A DNA stretch of 64,000 nucleotides, taken from Botryotinia globosa (taxonomy: Eukaryota > Ascomycota > Leotiomycetes > Helotiales > Sclerotiniaceae). Positions 46,791 through 57,064 of this stretch are shown here, one piece after another. The translations under genes were made by a program, and so were the position numbers. Each line of letters opens with the position of its first letter. Position 1 is the first letter of the stretch. The stretch spans positions 620,001-684,000 of the forward strand of contig RCSZ01000010.1 of assembly GCA_014898425.1 (NCBI GenBank), read 5' to 3'. The notes beneath the pieces are model-generated. The model was not told the origin of the DNA, did not search any database, and saw nothing but the letters and a program-made list of their open reading frames with translations.

Positions 46791-47408
46791 ATGCGTTCCT
46801 CAACTGTCGCTTTCGCCGTTACCTTGGCCTTGGCCAACTCCGTATCAGTTCTAGCTGCTGGTGGTTCTGCAGCTACAATCACCTATGCTTCTCCTACCAT
46901 TCTCCAAACCGGAGACAGCGAAGATATCAGCATTAGCTCGACCACTGCCAGTATGGATGCTACCAGCACATCATTGTCTGCCCTGGTCCCAATAACCTCT
47001 GTTGCCTCCGTTCCGGAAAGCAGTACTTTGTCAGCGTATGAATCCTCCTTCACCTCCTACTCCATAAACTTTATCTCCTCCCACAAACCATCTGGATCAG
47101 TATACTCATCCGGTTCCGTGTCCAGTTCCATTGTCTCCGGAAAGCCAGGCGTCTATTCTAACTCCACAATCATTTCTACCGCAACTGCTTCTGTCTCCAG
47201 CGCCGGCACATCTACCGCTACCGCTGTCACTGAGGTACCTGGAGCCACCAAAAGTTCCAGCAAGAGTGGAGCTGTGACAAGTGCAAGTTCGAGCGCGAGC
47301 GCCTCTGCATCGGGCTCCGCTGCGGGTGCTTTGTCGATGAATGGAGCATCTTGGAGTCTTGGAAGTCTTATGCTTGGTGGAATGGCTGTTGTCTTTGGTT
47401 TCTTCTAG
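46791..47408 (+). CDS. GPI-anchored Ser/Thr-rich cell-wall protein, 205 aa
   Basis: Single exon. Residues 1-22 form a signal peptide (AFAVTLALANSVSVLAA). The body is dominated by Ser, Thr, Ala and Val and is expected to be heavily O-mannosylated. Near the end a small-residue region (ASASGSAAGALSMNG) precedes a hydrophobic tail (LGSLMLGGMAVVFGFF). This is the layout of a GPI attachment signal, with the omega site probably at the Gly/Ala/Asn cluster around residues 175-185. No enzymatic domain. Such proteins are covalently linked to fungal wall glucan. The promoter shares a divergent spacer with the mucin-like gene, but co-regulation is not shown. Confidence 0.88.
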   Translation: MRSSTVAFAVTLALANSVSVLAAGGSAATITYASPTILQTGDSEDISISSTTASMDATSTSLSALVPITSVASVPESSTLSAYESSFTSYSINFISSHKPSGSVYSSGSVSSSIVSGKPGVYSNSTIISTATASVSSAGTSTATAVTEVPGATKSSSKSGAVTSASSSASASASGSAAGALSMNGASWSLGSLMLGGMAVVFGFF

Positions 47409-48994
47409 TTGCATTGCAACATTTAATTGAGTTCACGATGGGATAATTGTATGATGGTTTATGTATGGGATCTTCGAATCAGGGCATGGAAACTGGAACG
47501 GGAGTTTAATAAGAGAGGTTATTGAATTTGAGCTTGGCATTTTGCATACCGGTAACATCTTTGGATTTAATATTCTGATCCTACCCGATGTTGAACGCAT
47601 GCATTTCCTGAGGTCGTAGATACCAGGCTGTATTAATATTAAATGAAAACTAAGCTGGCTTCTTGATTGACTTTATTCTTGCAGTGTGTGCATCTCAATG
47701 TGAGTCTTTGACTGTAATCGCTTTAGATTATCAATCGTTACTTGATAATTTGTACTGGATTTTATTTGAAATCAATCCCACCACTATTTTAATTTCATTC
47801 TCCTGGCCAAAGGTATCTTCTCGTACACAACTCACAGCACTTCCTTCATCACCTATCTCAACAGGTCTCTAGAATCTAGCTCCGCTCGTCCACACCGTGT
47901 TCACATAAACTTAATAGTGAAGAAGATAGGCTGCACAAGTAAGTCAGACACCAATCATTGCGGCGTGAATGGTGTTTCAGGAAGCTCAATTGTCAAAAGA
48001 CGTACTTGGTAACTACTGGAAGAATTCATCAAAACTGCAATATGGCGTACAAGGAGCGGCTCATTAGCTCTTCTCCGTAGAAGTAATGTTAATCAACTAA
48101 GCTCATATACAAAGCCTAAGCCCGAAGTTTCTGTGATATATGATGAGCGAATCTTACACATGCCTTCAAAGCTGAAGGCATGATGAACGATATATGCATT
48201 AGCCGATTGACTGTAGATTATCTCCTTCATGTAGCACCGGTCAATGATCCCACTGTACAAGCCGGATTTGATGATGCGCTCGGAGCTCAAAATAGGGGTA
48301 CTTGAACGATCATTGCATGATCCTACCGCAGAATTTAAAAAGGTTGTGGCCTAAAACTTTGAGCAGCACTTTGTGACTGGCACAAAGGTCAAAATTTGAT
48401 ATTCGGTTACATAAAGGTTCAGAATGAATAGTTTTGCATGATAAGACGTGCCCTGGTTAACTTGTGCCACGGAGTGTAGTTTTTCCCCAAAAATTTATGG
48501 CATACTTTGGCAGATTTCTCAATATCCATTTGGTGCAAAGCACAGATCATGTCTCCTACTTGTCAACTATTCATGATATAGCCAGCCAAGTCAAGTTGAT
48601 GCTATTGATCACCTATGGTGGCCAGCAGAATTTTTCTGACAACCGACAAGTAGAGTGTCTTTGCCATAAACAAGTCCATACAAGCCACTTAGTGATTACC
48701 ATCAAGCATAATGCAATTCGAGTCAAATCAAGTCGCTCAACTCACAGCAACAATTGTCAGATTTCCGGTGTATCATATCGACCTCCTATCAAAACAAGCA
48801 GCTATGAATTGATTCCTAAATTATCTTGATCTCTGAGGGTCACTGCTCACTCTTCGGTACATTTCCAAATTTGTGAATGGTTTGCCCTGTCTCTGCTAGA
48901 TTGAAAAGCCGGTTTATTGTGGTACTAAAATTCCATTTTGGATATCATAGACAGAACCATACTATCATATACATCTGATGAAGTAAAAGAATGA
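47409..48994. other. Intergenic, no gene supported
   Basis: 1.6 kb between the GPI-protein stop and an F-box-like gene stop. Incidental frames only (for example plus 48464-48829). No repeat or RNA recognised. Confidence 0.5.
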
Positions 48995-49835
48995 TCAAAA
49001 TCCTATTGCATCCCTCCACTCAGCATAATTGAACCAAGCGATATCTGACATCCGCTCCTTTCGCCAGATGAGAAGATGTTTATAATGCCGATATTCGTCT
49101 AATCCAAACACATGAAAGAAATTCCAGTAATGAAACCATTGCTGATGATCATCAAGGCGTGATTTAAGGTCTTCCCTCATGACTTCAAGGGCTTCCTCAT
49201 TCCAGCTGTCCCCTTTGTTGCATGGATTTGACAGTAAAAATGGATGGATGCGCATCTTTCTATCTTCCATGATCCTAGGCTTAGTAGATCGACGATAATC
49301 GATATATCTGTGCGCCAATTCAAGTTCCTTCCCATCATCTGGTAATCCTTGAGATTCTCCATACACGGATTTAAGCAGATATTTATGGGGTATCAAAACT
49401 CCACGGCGATACTGAGGGCCGATCCAAGTCTTGAGAAGCATATGGAGAGGTTTATTTTGGAATTCCGAGCCCGCCCTTTCAGATAAATCGACTAGCTTTG
49501 GGTTGACGTATTTGAAGTACTGGTACATATTCTTACAAGTGACTCCGAGACAGGCGCGCATGCAGGGTGTGAGTTCACTCACGATAGCTGTAATTATCTC
49601 CGCAGGCATCTTGTTGATGAGGCATGGTTCATCCTGATCTCGCCTGGATGCAAGACCTAAAAGAACTGATAAGTAATCTTACAATCAGAAATAAGGATAC
49701 AGTAAACTTACTAGCTATCTGCTCAGAAGACCTTTCTTTGAGATCGAAATCCATATCAAGCATTTGACTTTCATCCTCTTCATCGACTGGTTCATATTGC
49801 AGATACTTTACGGTGTATTTGTCAAAGCTGCTCAT
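48995..49835 (-). CDS. F-box-like protein, 261 aa, paralog of 50397-51458
   Basis: Exons 49835-49712 and 49656-48995, with a 55-nt intron (GTAAGT donor, TTTTAG acceptor); junction codon AGT. A short N-terminal acidic region precedes an F-box-like segment (INKMPAEIITAIVSELTPCMRACLGVTCKNMYQYF, about residues 56-90; shown here by its ends only). It shares the Cys-rich core CMxxCLGxTC with the divergent neighbour, and both end in a similar tail (WRDAIGF vs WREMMGL). F-box proteins usually present substrates to SCF ubiquitin ligases, but the C-terminal substrate part is family-specific and unknown. The spliced start is preferred, because reading from the inner ATG would lose the first half of the F-box. 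Confidence 0.78.
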
Positions 49836-50396
49836 GTTGGCGATATAGGAGGTGTTTGACGTAATTTATCAAAAAATATGTTGTCGAAGATAGTCTAACG
49901 GGAATTTGTTCTCAGAAGATGACGATTTGGCCGAAATAACTTATTGAGAGTTTGTGTATGTGAGAGAGTCCAGGAGACGAAGTTGATATATAATCCACAA
50001 CCCCACACCATATAAATGACTTTACTATTGTACGGTAAACTGGCACGCCAGTACCAGATTAATCACTGCCGTATGACTGTCTTAAGTTTAAGATTATTTT
50101 CATCCATACTCTAGTGAATATAAAACAACTTTCGAAGTGCATGGAATAGCCGTACTAAGTATCTCGCGAAGAACCTTGGAAAGCTGAGTGATTGAATTCA
50201 ATCAAACTAGCGGGAATCCAAAAAGTATCTTGCTACGCGTGGACCGATAGTTAGATACCAGTACCGTACAGATCTTAGTTACGTAAGAGAACAATCTACC
50301 TCATCGGTAATAACATTATATATATCACATGAAGAGTTTTAAAAGTCCATCGAACTCCGAAAAGCACAAACTAAAAATCATCATAGCCTCCACTAC
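49836..50396. promoter_or_regulatory. Divergent promoter of two F-box-like paralogs with 14-bp dyad
   Basis: 560 bases between two outward-reading starts. A perfect inverted repeat ACTGGC-AC-GCCAGT lies at 50039-50052, and TATA-like boxes occur on both sides (near 49988 and 50011, and near 50320). A dyad in a shared promoter is a plausible factor-binding site, but no specific factor is recognised. Confidence 0.45.
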
Positions 50397-51458
50397 ATGA
50401 AATATCAGCCTCCAAACGGCCAAGAAGTACTGACGACGACCGAAACTGAACGAAGCCAAAAGATTCGTTACCGAAAGCTAATTTTGAATTCCGAGATCAT
50501 GGAGTCAGCTGAAAACTCAGACCAAGTTAACGGCAGCGAATTAATCCTAAAGTCTACCAGATCTACAGACATTCAAACTCTCGGTATACAAACCATAGTT
50601 GAGCGCCAGCATGGTGTGTCTAACCCCGACGATTGTGTAGACGACGCTATCGAGACAAAGACTCGCCAAGTTACCATCAACGATCTTTCACACGATATTC
50701 TCATGAACATATTCGACGAACTTAATTCATGTATGGTTGTTTGTTTAGGGCTTACTTGTCGCCGTTTCTATGCTTCTTGCAAGATTTATCACCCGAAGCC
50801 CTTCAGCTTAGCTTCATATGTTGATCAAAATTACAATCAAGATCTATCCGTAGACTTTTGCTATTCATTGGCCTGTTGTCAGTTTTCCAACAAAGCCACT
50901 TTCACTCCCATGTATAGCAAAGTTAGAGATCGGTATCGAGAATCAACCATTCAAACCATCTGTAGGGAGTGGTATCCTGGTCATGGAAAGCACTTGGCCG
51001 ACTTGATCGAAAGCTGGCAGGGACTCCGTAATTATCGGAAGACTTTCTTGGATATCGGGAGATCCCCTCATATATTCTTTCTTCCAAGGTATCTTTTGAT
51101 ATCTGCCTACAATCCCAGTAATGTGAATTGTAAGGCAAAGCTGGCTCTTCAACATAGATATAGAGACCACTTTATCCATGTACCTCTGTATCGTGATTCC
51201 TATGATTTACATACAAGGTCGTACCGAGAATCTCTAGGTTTAACAAGGCTTGCTCTACCGAATCCTCGCCAAATGGAACCTCGAGCTTGGTTCCTTGAAT
51301 CAAAAGAGACAATTTTAAGGGACAGATACAATCACGCGCGGCAGAGGGGATGGGTATCATACTGGAGAGACCATACCGTTTGGAAAGGCTGTGAAGATTG
51401 GCTCGAACAGGAATTATTTGATTTCTTCTCTGAATGGAGGGAAATGATGGGCTTGTAA
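50397..51458 (+). CDS. F-box-like protein, 353 aa, paralog of 48995-49835
   Basis: Single exon from the ATG at 50397. An extra N-terminal region of ~95 residues (Thr/Glu/Ser-rich) precedes an F-box-like motif (INDLSHDILMNIFDEL followed by CMVVCLGLTCRRFYASC). The match with the gene on the other strand covers the F-box core and the C-terminal ~100 residues (HRYRDHF, LPNP, WFxxxxETI, WLEQELFDFFSEWREMMGL). An alternative start at the in-frame ATG of MESAEN (about residue 35) is possible. No signal peptide or transmembrane part. The target is unknown. A pair of duplicated F-box genes sharing a promoter suggests a recent inverted duplication. Confidence 0.8.
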   Translation: MKYQPPNGQEVLTTTETERSQKIRYRKLILNSEIMESAENSDQVNGSELILKSTRSTDIQTLGIQTIVERQHGVSNPDDCVDDAIETKTRQVTINDLSHDILMNIFDELNSCMVVCLGLTCRRFYASCKIYHPKPFSLASYVDQNYNQDLSVDFCYSLACCQFSNKATFTPMYSKVRDRYRESTIQTICREWYPGHGKHLADLIESWQGLRNYRKTFLDIGRSPHIFFLPRYLLISAYNPSNVNCKAKLALQHRYRDHFIHVPLYRDSYDLHTRSYRESLGLTRLALPNPRQMEPRAWFLESKETILRDRYNHARQRGWVSYWRDHTVWKGCEDWLEQELFDFFSEWREMMGL

Positions 51459-51907
51459 AGATAGGAAGAAGGAGCCGTGCTAGGGAAGGTTGACGACCAC
51501 GCAAAGAGACTGCCTAATCTAAAGTAAAATGCTTTATATGATGACCACTCATAGGAGAAAGGCTTTGGTTCGGAAAAGTAAAAGTACATAGTCATCAAGA
51601 CAATGCAGTTATCTATTTGCATAATACAAATGTCAAAACTTAACAACCTCCACTCCGAAATGATATCAAAATTATAACAAAAACCAAAGTCATCCATATT
51701 TCCCGCCTAAATTACAACAATACTAGAATATGAAGTGATCAGAAATACATAGTTCCCTACTATTTCTGCCCCCAAAGAATGATAGTTGAAGCGTTCTCGT
51801 TGATTCTACACATCCCCGTCTTCTCCGACACGCCCTTTTCTTCAGATCTAGCTCCGCAACGCAACCAAGGTAGTAGCGAAATTTGATCTCTTGATCAAAA
51901 AAGATCA
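51459..51907. other. Intergenic spacer, convergent genes
   Basis: 450 bases between the F-box-like stop and the small secreted protein stop. Nothing recognised. Confidence 0.45.
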
Positions 51908-52641
51908 TCAAATATTCAACTGTTGCGGTTTACAATACAAGGTATGTTCTTCACTCTTCACCGGCATAATGAATTTCCATTCTTCAGGGATTGGATCTAC
52001 TCTGTTCAAAGCCCAAAGCACATGACTAGGTGTCGAAATGTTCAGATTGAAAGTCACAAAGGAGTCTCTGCGAGCACCGTAAGAGGGAACACACATCCGA
52101 TGCTCTATTTTTTTCAATATAGTCGGCTAGATGACCCCATGATTCAGCAGGGCAGTTACGAGAAGAAATGGGGAAAGATTCTTACTGAAGGAGGATATTT
52201 CATTAAACAGTTCAAGAGCGCAGTTCTTGTCGTCGGAAATTCTGTGATTCTTTTGATGATTCCTGTTTCCCCACTATTCGGAATGTAAGCTTTAAGATAT
52301 GTGAGGTTGGTCGCATATATTATTCAATTTCTTTGACGCAAATATAATATTGAGAAGGGGAACTAATGTATGCATGTACTTACACCGGCGAGATTCAAAG
52401 TGAACCCTAGACGGCCATCTTCAATCTCGTCCCACTGACAGCAATTAGTATAAGCTTCAGCACTGGTAGCAACAGCGGTGTTTGTTAGAAAGGTCTCTGA
52501 GGGAGCGGCACGGGAGACAAGCTCGTGAGCTTTGGTGGGCGTATCAATATTGGGATCTATGGCTGGTATAGCATGAGCTGATTCCATAGATGCTGCTGTG
52601 AGCAAAAGTGCCACTAAAATTTTGAGTGAATTGATACCCAT
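51908..52641 (-). CDS. Small secreted protein, 192 aa
   Basis: Exons 52641-52386, 52289-52186 and 52126-51908; introns 96 and 59 nt. The first donor is read as G|GTGTAAG to keep frame with the 3' exons (a nearby GTAAGT would lead to early termination). The second intron has a GTAAGA donor and CTGAAT branch. The ATG at 52639-52641 starts a signal peptide (SLKILVALLLTAASMESAHA). The mature protein has about five Cys (NCCQW, LLNC, RMC, LYC), consistent with disulfide bonds. There is no known domain. Secreted Cys-containing proteins of this size are common in plant-associated fungi; an effector role is speculative. The splice model is the least certain of the set. Confidence 0.65.
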
Positions 52642-53218
52642 GGTGATTGTTGAAAGCGATTTCTGAAGACACTGCTCAGGGAACAATCAAGAGGCCTTTG
52701 GAGTGACCTTTAAAGTATCTTGTCCGATAACGATTGAGATATTGAGTGGAACTGCTGAGCCATTGATTTGTCCCATACATGGCTATAGCCATATGGCAAT
52801 CTTCCTCCCCAGACTCGAGAAGGATTCTTCATTCTCGAATAAATTATTAACCTTAACTAGAAGTGTGCTTCCGAAGGCATTCACACTTGCAATCCTAGTG
52901 CGAAAGGTCTTGAAGAGATTTCTAAACCCAATCTTTACACCGGCTGGTAATGAATTTATCCTTACTTTTCTTGAAAACCGATTCCTTCAAAGGCAACAGA
53001 GCGGTTATACACCTGAAACGGTGATGATGTCCGCCGCAACCCTTTCAAAGATAGGGAAGTAAGGCCCACATCGCTAATTTATAGATTGTCAGGGGGCGCA
53101 CGGTTGTGGGGTTAGGCTGCTGTGGCGCGTAACTTAATCTTGAACGCCACCAATTCCCCAGGTCTTCCACAAAAGTCGGGTTCGGAAAGTAATTGCCATA
53201 TTGATATCATCAAGCAAA
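52642..53218. other. Divergent intergenic region
   Basis: About 580 bases between the small secreted protein start and the second GH36 gene start. A 119-residue plus frame (52703-53062, GTG start) has no recognisable features and is not called. Confidence 0.45.
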
Positions 53219-56200
53219 ATGACTGCTCAAGTTATATGCTATCCGCTTCTAGGTCAGACCACAGTGATTGCTGAGAGACAGGTAAAATCACATGATGTAC
53301 TTCCTGTGTCAAAGGCAAACTGTTCAACTGACATATGCGTAGGTTAACGTCACAGTTGCATTGCTTCCGCTTGACGATGTACAAACCAACTGGGAAGTAG
53401 CATTATGGTACGGCTCGAAGGATATGAGCTGGAAACAGCTTGATCTCACCCGGAGTGATGATAATATCCCAATAGTAAGGATATCTGGTTGCCTACCCTT
53501 GGGATTTGAATGCAACTGACAAAAGGCAAAGCTTGCTGCAGACCCTGAGACCTCAGTTTTGGTTTTTTCAAACAATCTGCAACGGCAATCATTGAACGGA
53601 CAGCAAATTTATTATACCGTCAAATACAGAAGAAGCGGAGACTCAACCTGGAAATGGGTGAATGATGATCCCAATTCCGTTGGTGATGCAGAGATTATTT
53701 TTCAGAAATCATCCACTACCTTGCAGTTTTCTTCTATTGAAGGATATATCTCCAAATTGTCAGGTGATTTTCACGTCACGTATCATGGACAGCATGAAGC
53801 ATCTGATTCGCCCGTATGGACTTTGACGTGTCCGATACCTGCTTCTGTCACTTCCGTCACTGAACCAAGTGTTCAACGAACTACCATTGGATTCCCAAAA
53901 GACGTAGTTCAATATTTTGCACTTGTCAAACGGATGAATTTCTGGCTAGTGCCACGTCATGGCAGATCCAAGTTTGACTTGGGTGAAGATGATTGTCAAT
54001 TCTATACAGAGGATGCGAAACCAAAAGCAATTTTGATATCCTTTTTAAGGAGTGATGGGATGAATTTTGTGATGCTTGCGTTGAGTATGAATGGTGTTGT
54101 AATGACGCTGACATCTGGTGAGAATGGGAGTATTGCCTTTATAGGAAAGAATGAGAATGAAGAGGCAAGAGACGGAATTGTTATCTGTGCCGTGGGCAAA
54201 ACTGTAGAGGAGGGTATCGCGGCTGCAATGGACCATGCAAAAAGAGTCGTTCGGGCAAGCGTGAACACAGAGCCCATTACGAGTGGAAGGGTCGAAAAAT
54301 CTCTAGATCTTAAAGACAAGAAATGTTTCCACGATGAGCTGGTATATTGTACATGGAATTCGCTCGGGCCCACCTTAACATCTACTACTCTTTTCGCCGC
54401 GCTTGACGATCTGGAAGCGTCCTCAATCTACCCATCTACGATAATAATAGACGATGGATGGCAATCCATAACTCCTTTCGGCTCCGAAACCTTCCCAAAT
54501 CAAAATCGTTGGTCAAGATTCGAAGCTTTATCAACATCCTTCCCAGAAGGTCTTACAAATCTCTCACTACGGATTAGAAAATCATACCCATGGATCAAGA
54601 ATATTGGGGTTTGGCACGGTATTTTTGGCTATTGGGGTGGTATTGATCCTGAAAGTGATATTGGAAGGAAGTACAAGTTGCGATGGGTAGAAATCAATAA
54701 TTCGCGACGCAGTGGAATGTGGGTTGTCGATGCTTGCGATGTGAGAAGATTCTATGACAACTTTTATTCGTACGTGATGTTTCCTACCGCTTATCAGGAT
54801 TTCTTCTTTCGCCCTACCAAATTGCTAACGCTACTACAGATTTCTCGTCAGCAGTGGTATAAATGCGGTCAAGCTGGACACTCAAGGATTATTAGACGAT
54901 CTAAAAAACGCCAAAGACAGAATAGAACTAATACCAGCCTATCAAAACGCAATCCACACATCACTACTTTCTCATTTCGAAGACAGAGTAATATCATGCA
55001 TGTCCCAATATCCCGCCAATATTTTTTCTCCTCAAATATTACTCTCTTCATCAACCCATCCCGCAAATCAGATAGCCATGCGCAATTCCGACGATTTTTG
55101 GCCCAACGATCCTGCTACTCATGCTTGGTACATTTCCATCTCCTTGTTATACTTTGTGTTCATCGACTCAAACAAATACTCACTCAGCACTATAGGCACA
55201 TCCACACCAACTCACACACCTCACACCTAACCACGCATCTCGAAAACATCATCCCAGATTGGGACATGTTCCAAACCTCCTCCCAAATTCCCCACTACTC
55301 ATCCTACCACGCCGCCGCGCGCGCTCTCTCCGGCGGTCTCCTATCCATAACCGATAAGCCCTCTCACCACGATCCTTCCCTCATTTCCGAACTTTCCTGC
55401 ACCCCCTTCCAATCATCTCCATTTGCATCTCCCTCCTCAACTCCATCCCCCCCTCTCATTCTCCGCACCCACCCCGCAAAATCCACATCCGTATACCCCA
55501 TCTCGCACTCCCATCGCATACTAAAACTGCATACCTCGACCCCCCAAACCAACATAAAAGTCCTCGGACTATTCAACACTTTTTCTTCCGGTTCCATCAC
55601 CGAAATCATCGGACTTGAGGATTTTTTCCCTCTCTCGCATTCTTCATCTTCCCACAAAGACAAAAAAGATACCACCGAAGAACATCAACATACCCAAGAA
55701 AAAGAAACCCAATACATCCTACACAGCTCCTCGAACAGTATTCTCTCTCCCCCCATCTCCCTCACAGCCCGAGGAACAACCGCGAGTAAATGCTTAATCA
55801 CCTTACCCGAATCCGGATGGGAAATCCTCACCGCGTGTCCTGTATATACTATTGCTCTCCCTCTCCAACCAGCTTCTCGTTCCAATCCCGCACAGCAAAC
55901 CTCCCAACCCACCACCACCACCCCGTCAATCACCCTCGCCATCCTCGGTCTCCTCCATAAATTTGTCGGCGCGGCTGCAATTCTCAAGCACTCATATTCA
56001 TATTCATTTTCTACATGTCCTCCCTCTCCTTCAACCTCAACCTCAACCTCAGCCTCAAACCCACCCCCCTCCTCACCCACTTCCTCACCCCCCCTCCAAA
56101 CCTCCACCCTCAATCTCCACATCCACATCCGTCTCAAAGGCACCGGAATCCTCGGTCTATACATCTCTTCCCCATCCTCTCCTCCCCCATCCTCTCCTCC

Positions 56201-56654
56201 CCCATCCTCATCTTCCCCATCCTCATCTTCCCCATCCTCATCTTCCCCATCCTCATCTTCCCCATCCTCATTTTCCCCATTTTCCCCATCTTCCCCATCT
56301 TCCCCATCTTCCCCCTCCCCATCTTCCCCCTCCCCCAAACTCTCCACCCTCTCCATCTCCAACCCCATCTCCCACCTCCCACTCACCCCTCTCCTTCCCC
56401 ACCATACAAAAATCGATTACCTACCTCACGCGCGCGGATACATGGTTTCGATTGACCTACCTTCTATATTGGATATGCGTTCTAGTTCTAGTTCAAGTTC
56501 TAGTTCTAGTTCTAGGAGTACGAGGGCGAAAGAGAGGGGGGAGTGTGGGGATATGGGTATGTTTGATGATGAAGGGGATGGGGATGGTGAAAGTGAGGGA
56601 GAGGGGGTAGTAGTTGACATTGGGATTTTGGTGCAAAGTGCTGCTGTACCGTGA
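53219..56654 (+). CDS. GH36 raffinose synthase/alpha-galactosidase (SIP-like), repeat-expanded copy
   Basis: Exons 53219-53281, 53343-53474, 53526-54769, 54840-55127 and 55196-56654, giving 1061 aa; introns 61, 51, 70 and 68 nt. The family core is intact: YCTWNSLG, IIIDDGWQS, VWHGIFGYWGG, nucleophile in VKLD (Asp493), acid/base region RNSDD (Arg561-Asp565) and LENIIPDWDMFQ, then YHAAARALSGG. It is paralogous to 20385-23377 but with different intron positions. The C-terminal third is expanded by Ser/Pro-rich low complexity (about residues 898-956, encoded by a CCATCCTCATCTTCC-type minisatellite) and a Ser run near 1000-1016. The expansion lies in the beta-domain part, so catalysis may survive. 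No signal peptide. The biochemical substrate is not established in fungi. Confidence 0.9.
56160..56335 (+). repeat. C/T-rich minisatellite inside the second GH36 gene
   Basis: Imperfect tandem copies of CCATCCTCATCTTCC-type units (15 nt; shorter CCATCTTCC units at the end) occupy the C-terminal coding part and encode SSPSSSS-like repeats. The antisense reads as an acidic (GEDGED) frame, which is an artefact. Confidence 0.9.
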
Positions 56655-57064
56655 ACTTTTCGTGGTTGTGGGGTGGGGATTTATGGCTTTAGGGACTGGG
56701 TGGTGATAGGACATTGTCACATGTATCTAGATGTACAAGAGGAGGATAGAATTATGGATGGTTATTCAGTATCCGGTAACCTAGGAGGTTTATAATAAAG
56801 CTCCATGTATCAGGGTAGTGATATGTTGTTCAATTGTATGATACAATTTTTACCATCGCCAGTAAAATTGCGAGTACAATTGCGATGAAAGAACCAGAGA
56901 ATTGATACATGTTATCTCATAAGCCCAAGCCATTCTAGCAGCCGTCACTTTATCCATCTGGTATGGGGATAGAATCTCCACGCCATTTGATGTATTCCAC
57001 AATGATTACTCCACCTCTATTCATGAAACACCAATCCATCTCCATCTGCCACCTACAAGATAAT
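56655..57064. other. Intergenic spacer, convergent genes
   Basis: 410 bases between the GH36 stop and the TAH18 stop. Nothing recognised. Confidence 0.45.

Noticed and set aside
52703..53062. 119-residue plus frame before the GH36 gene
   Set aside because: Starts with GTG, has no recognisable domain, and lies in the divergent promoter.
55685..56386. Long acidic open frame (minus strand) with GED repeats
   Set aside because: It is the antisense of the C/T-rich minisatellite in the second GH36 gene, which has intact family motifs and splice sites on the plus strand.
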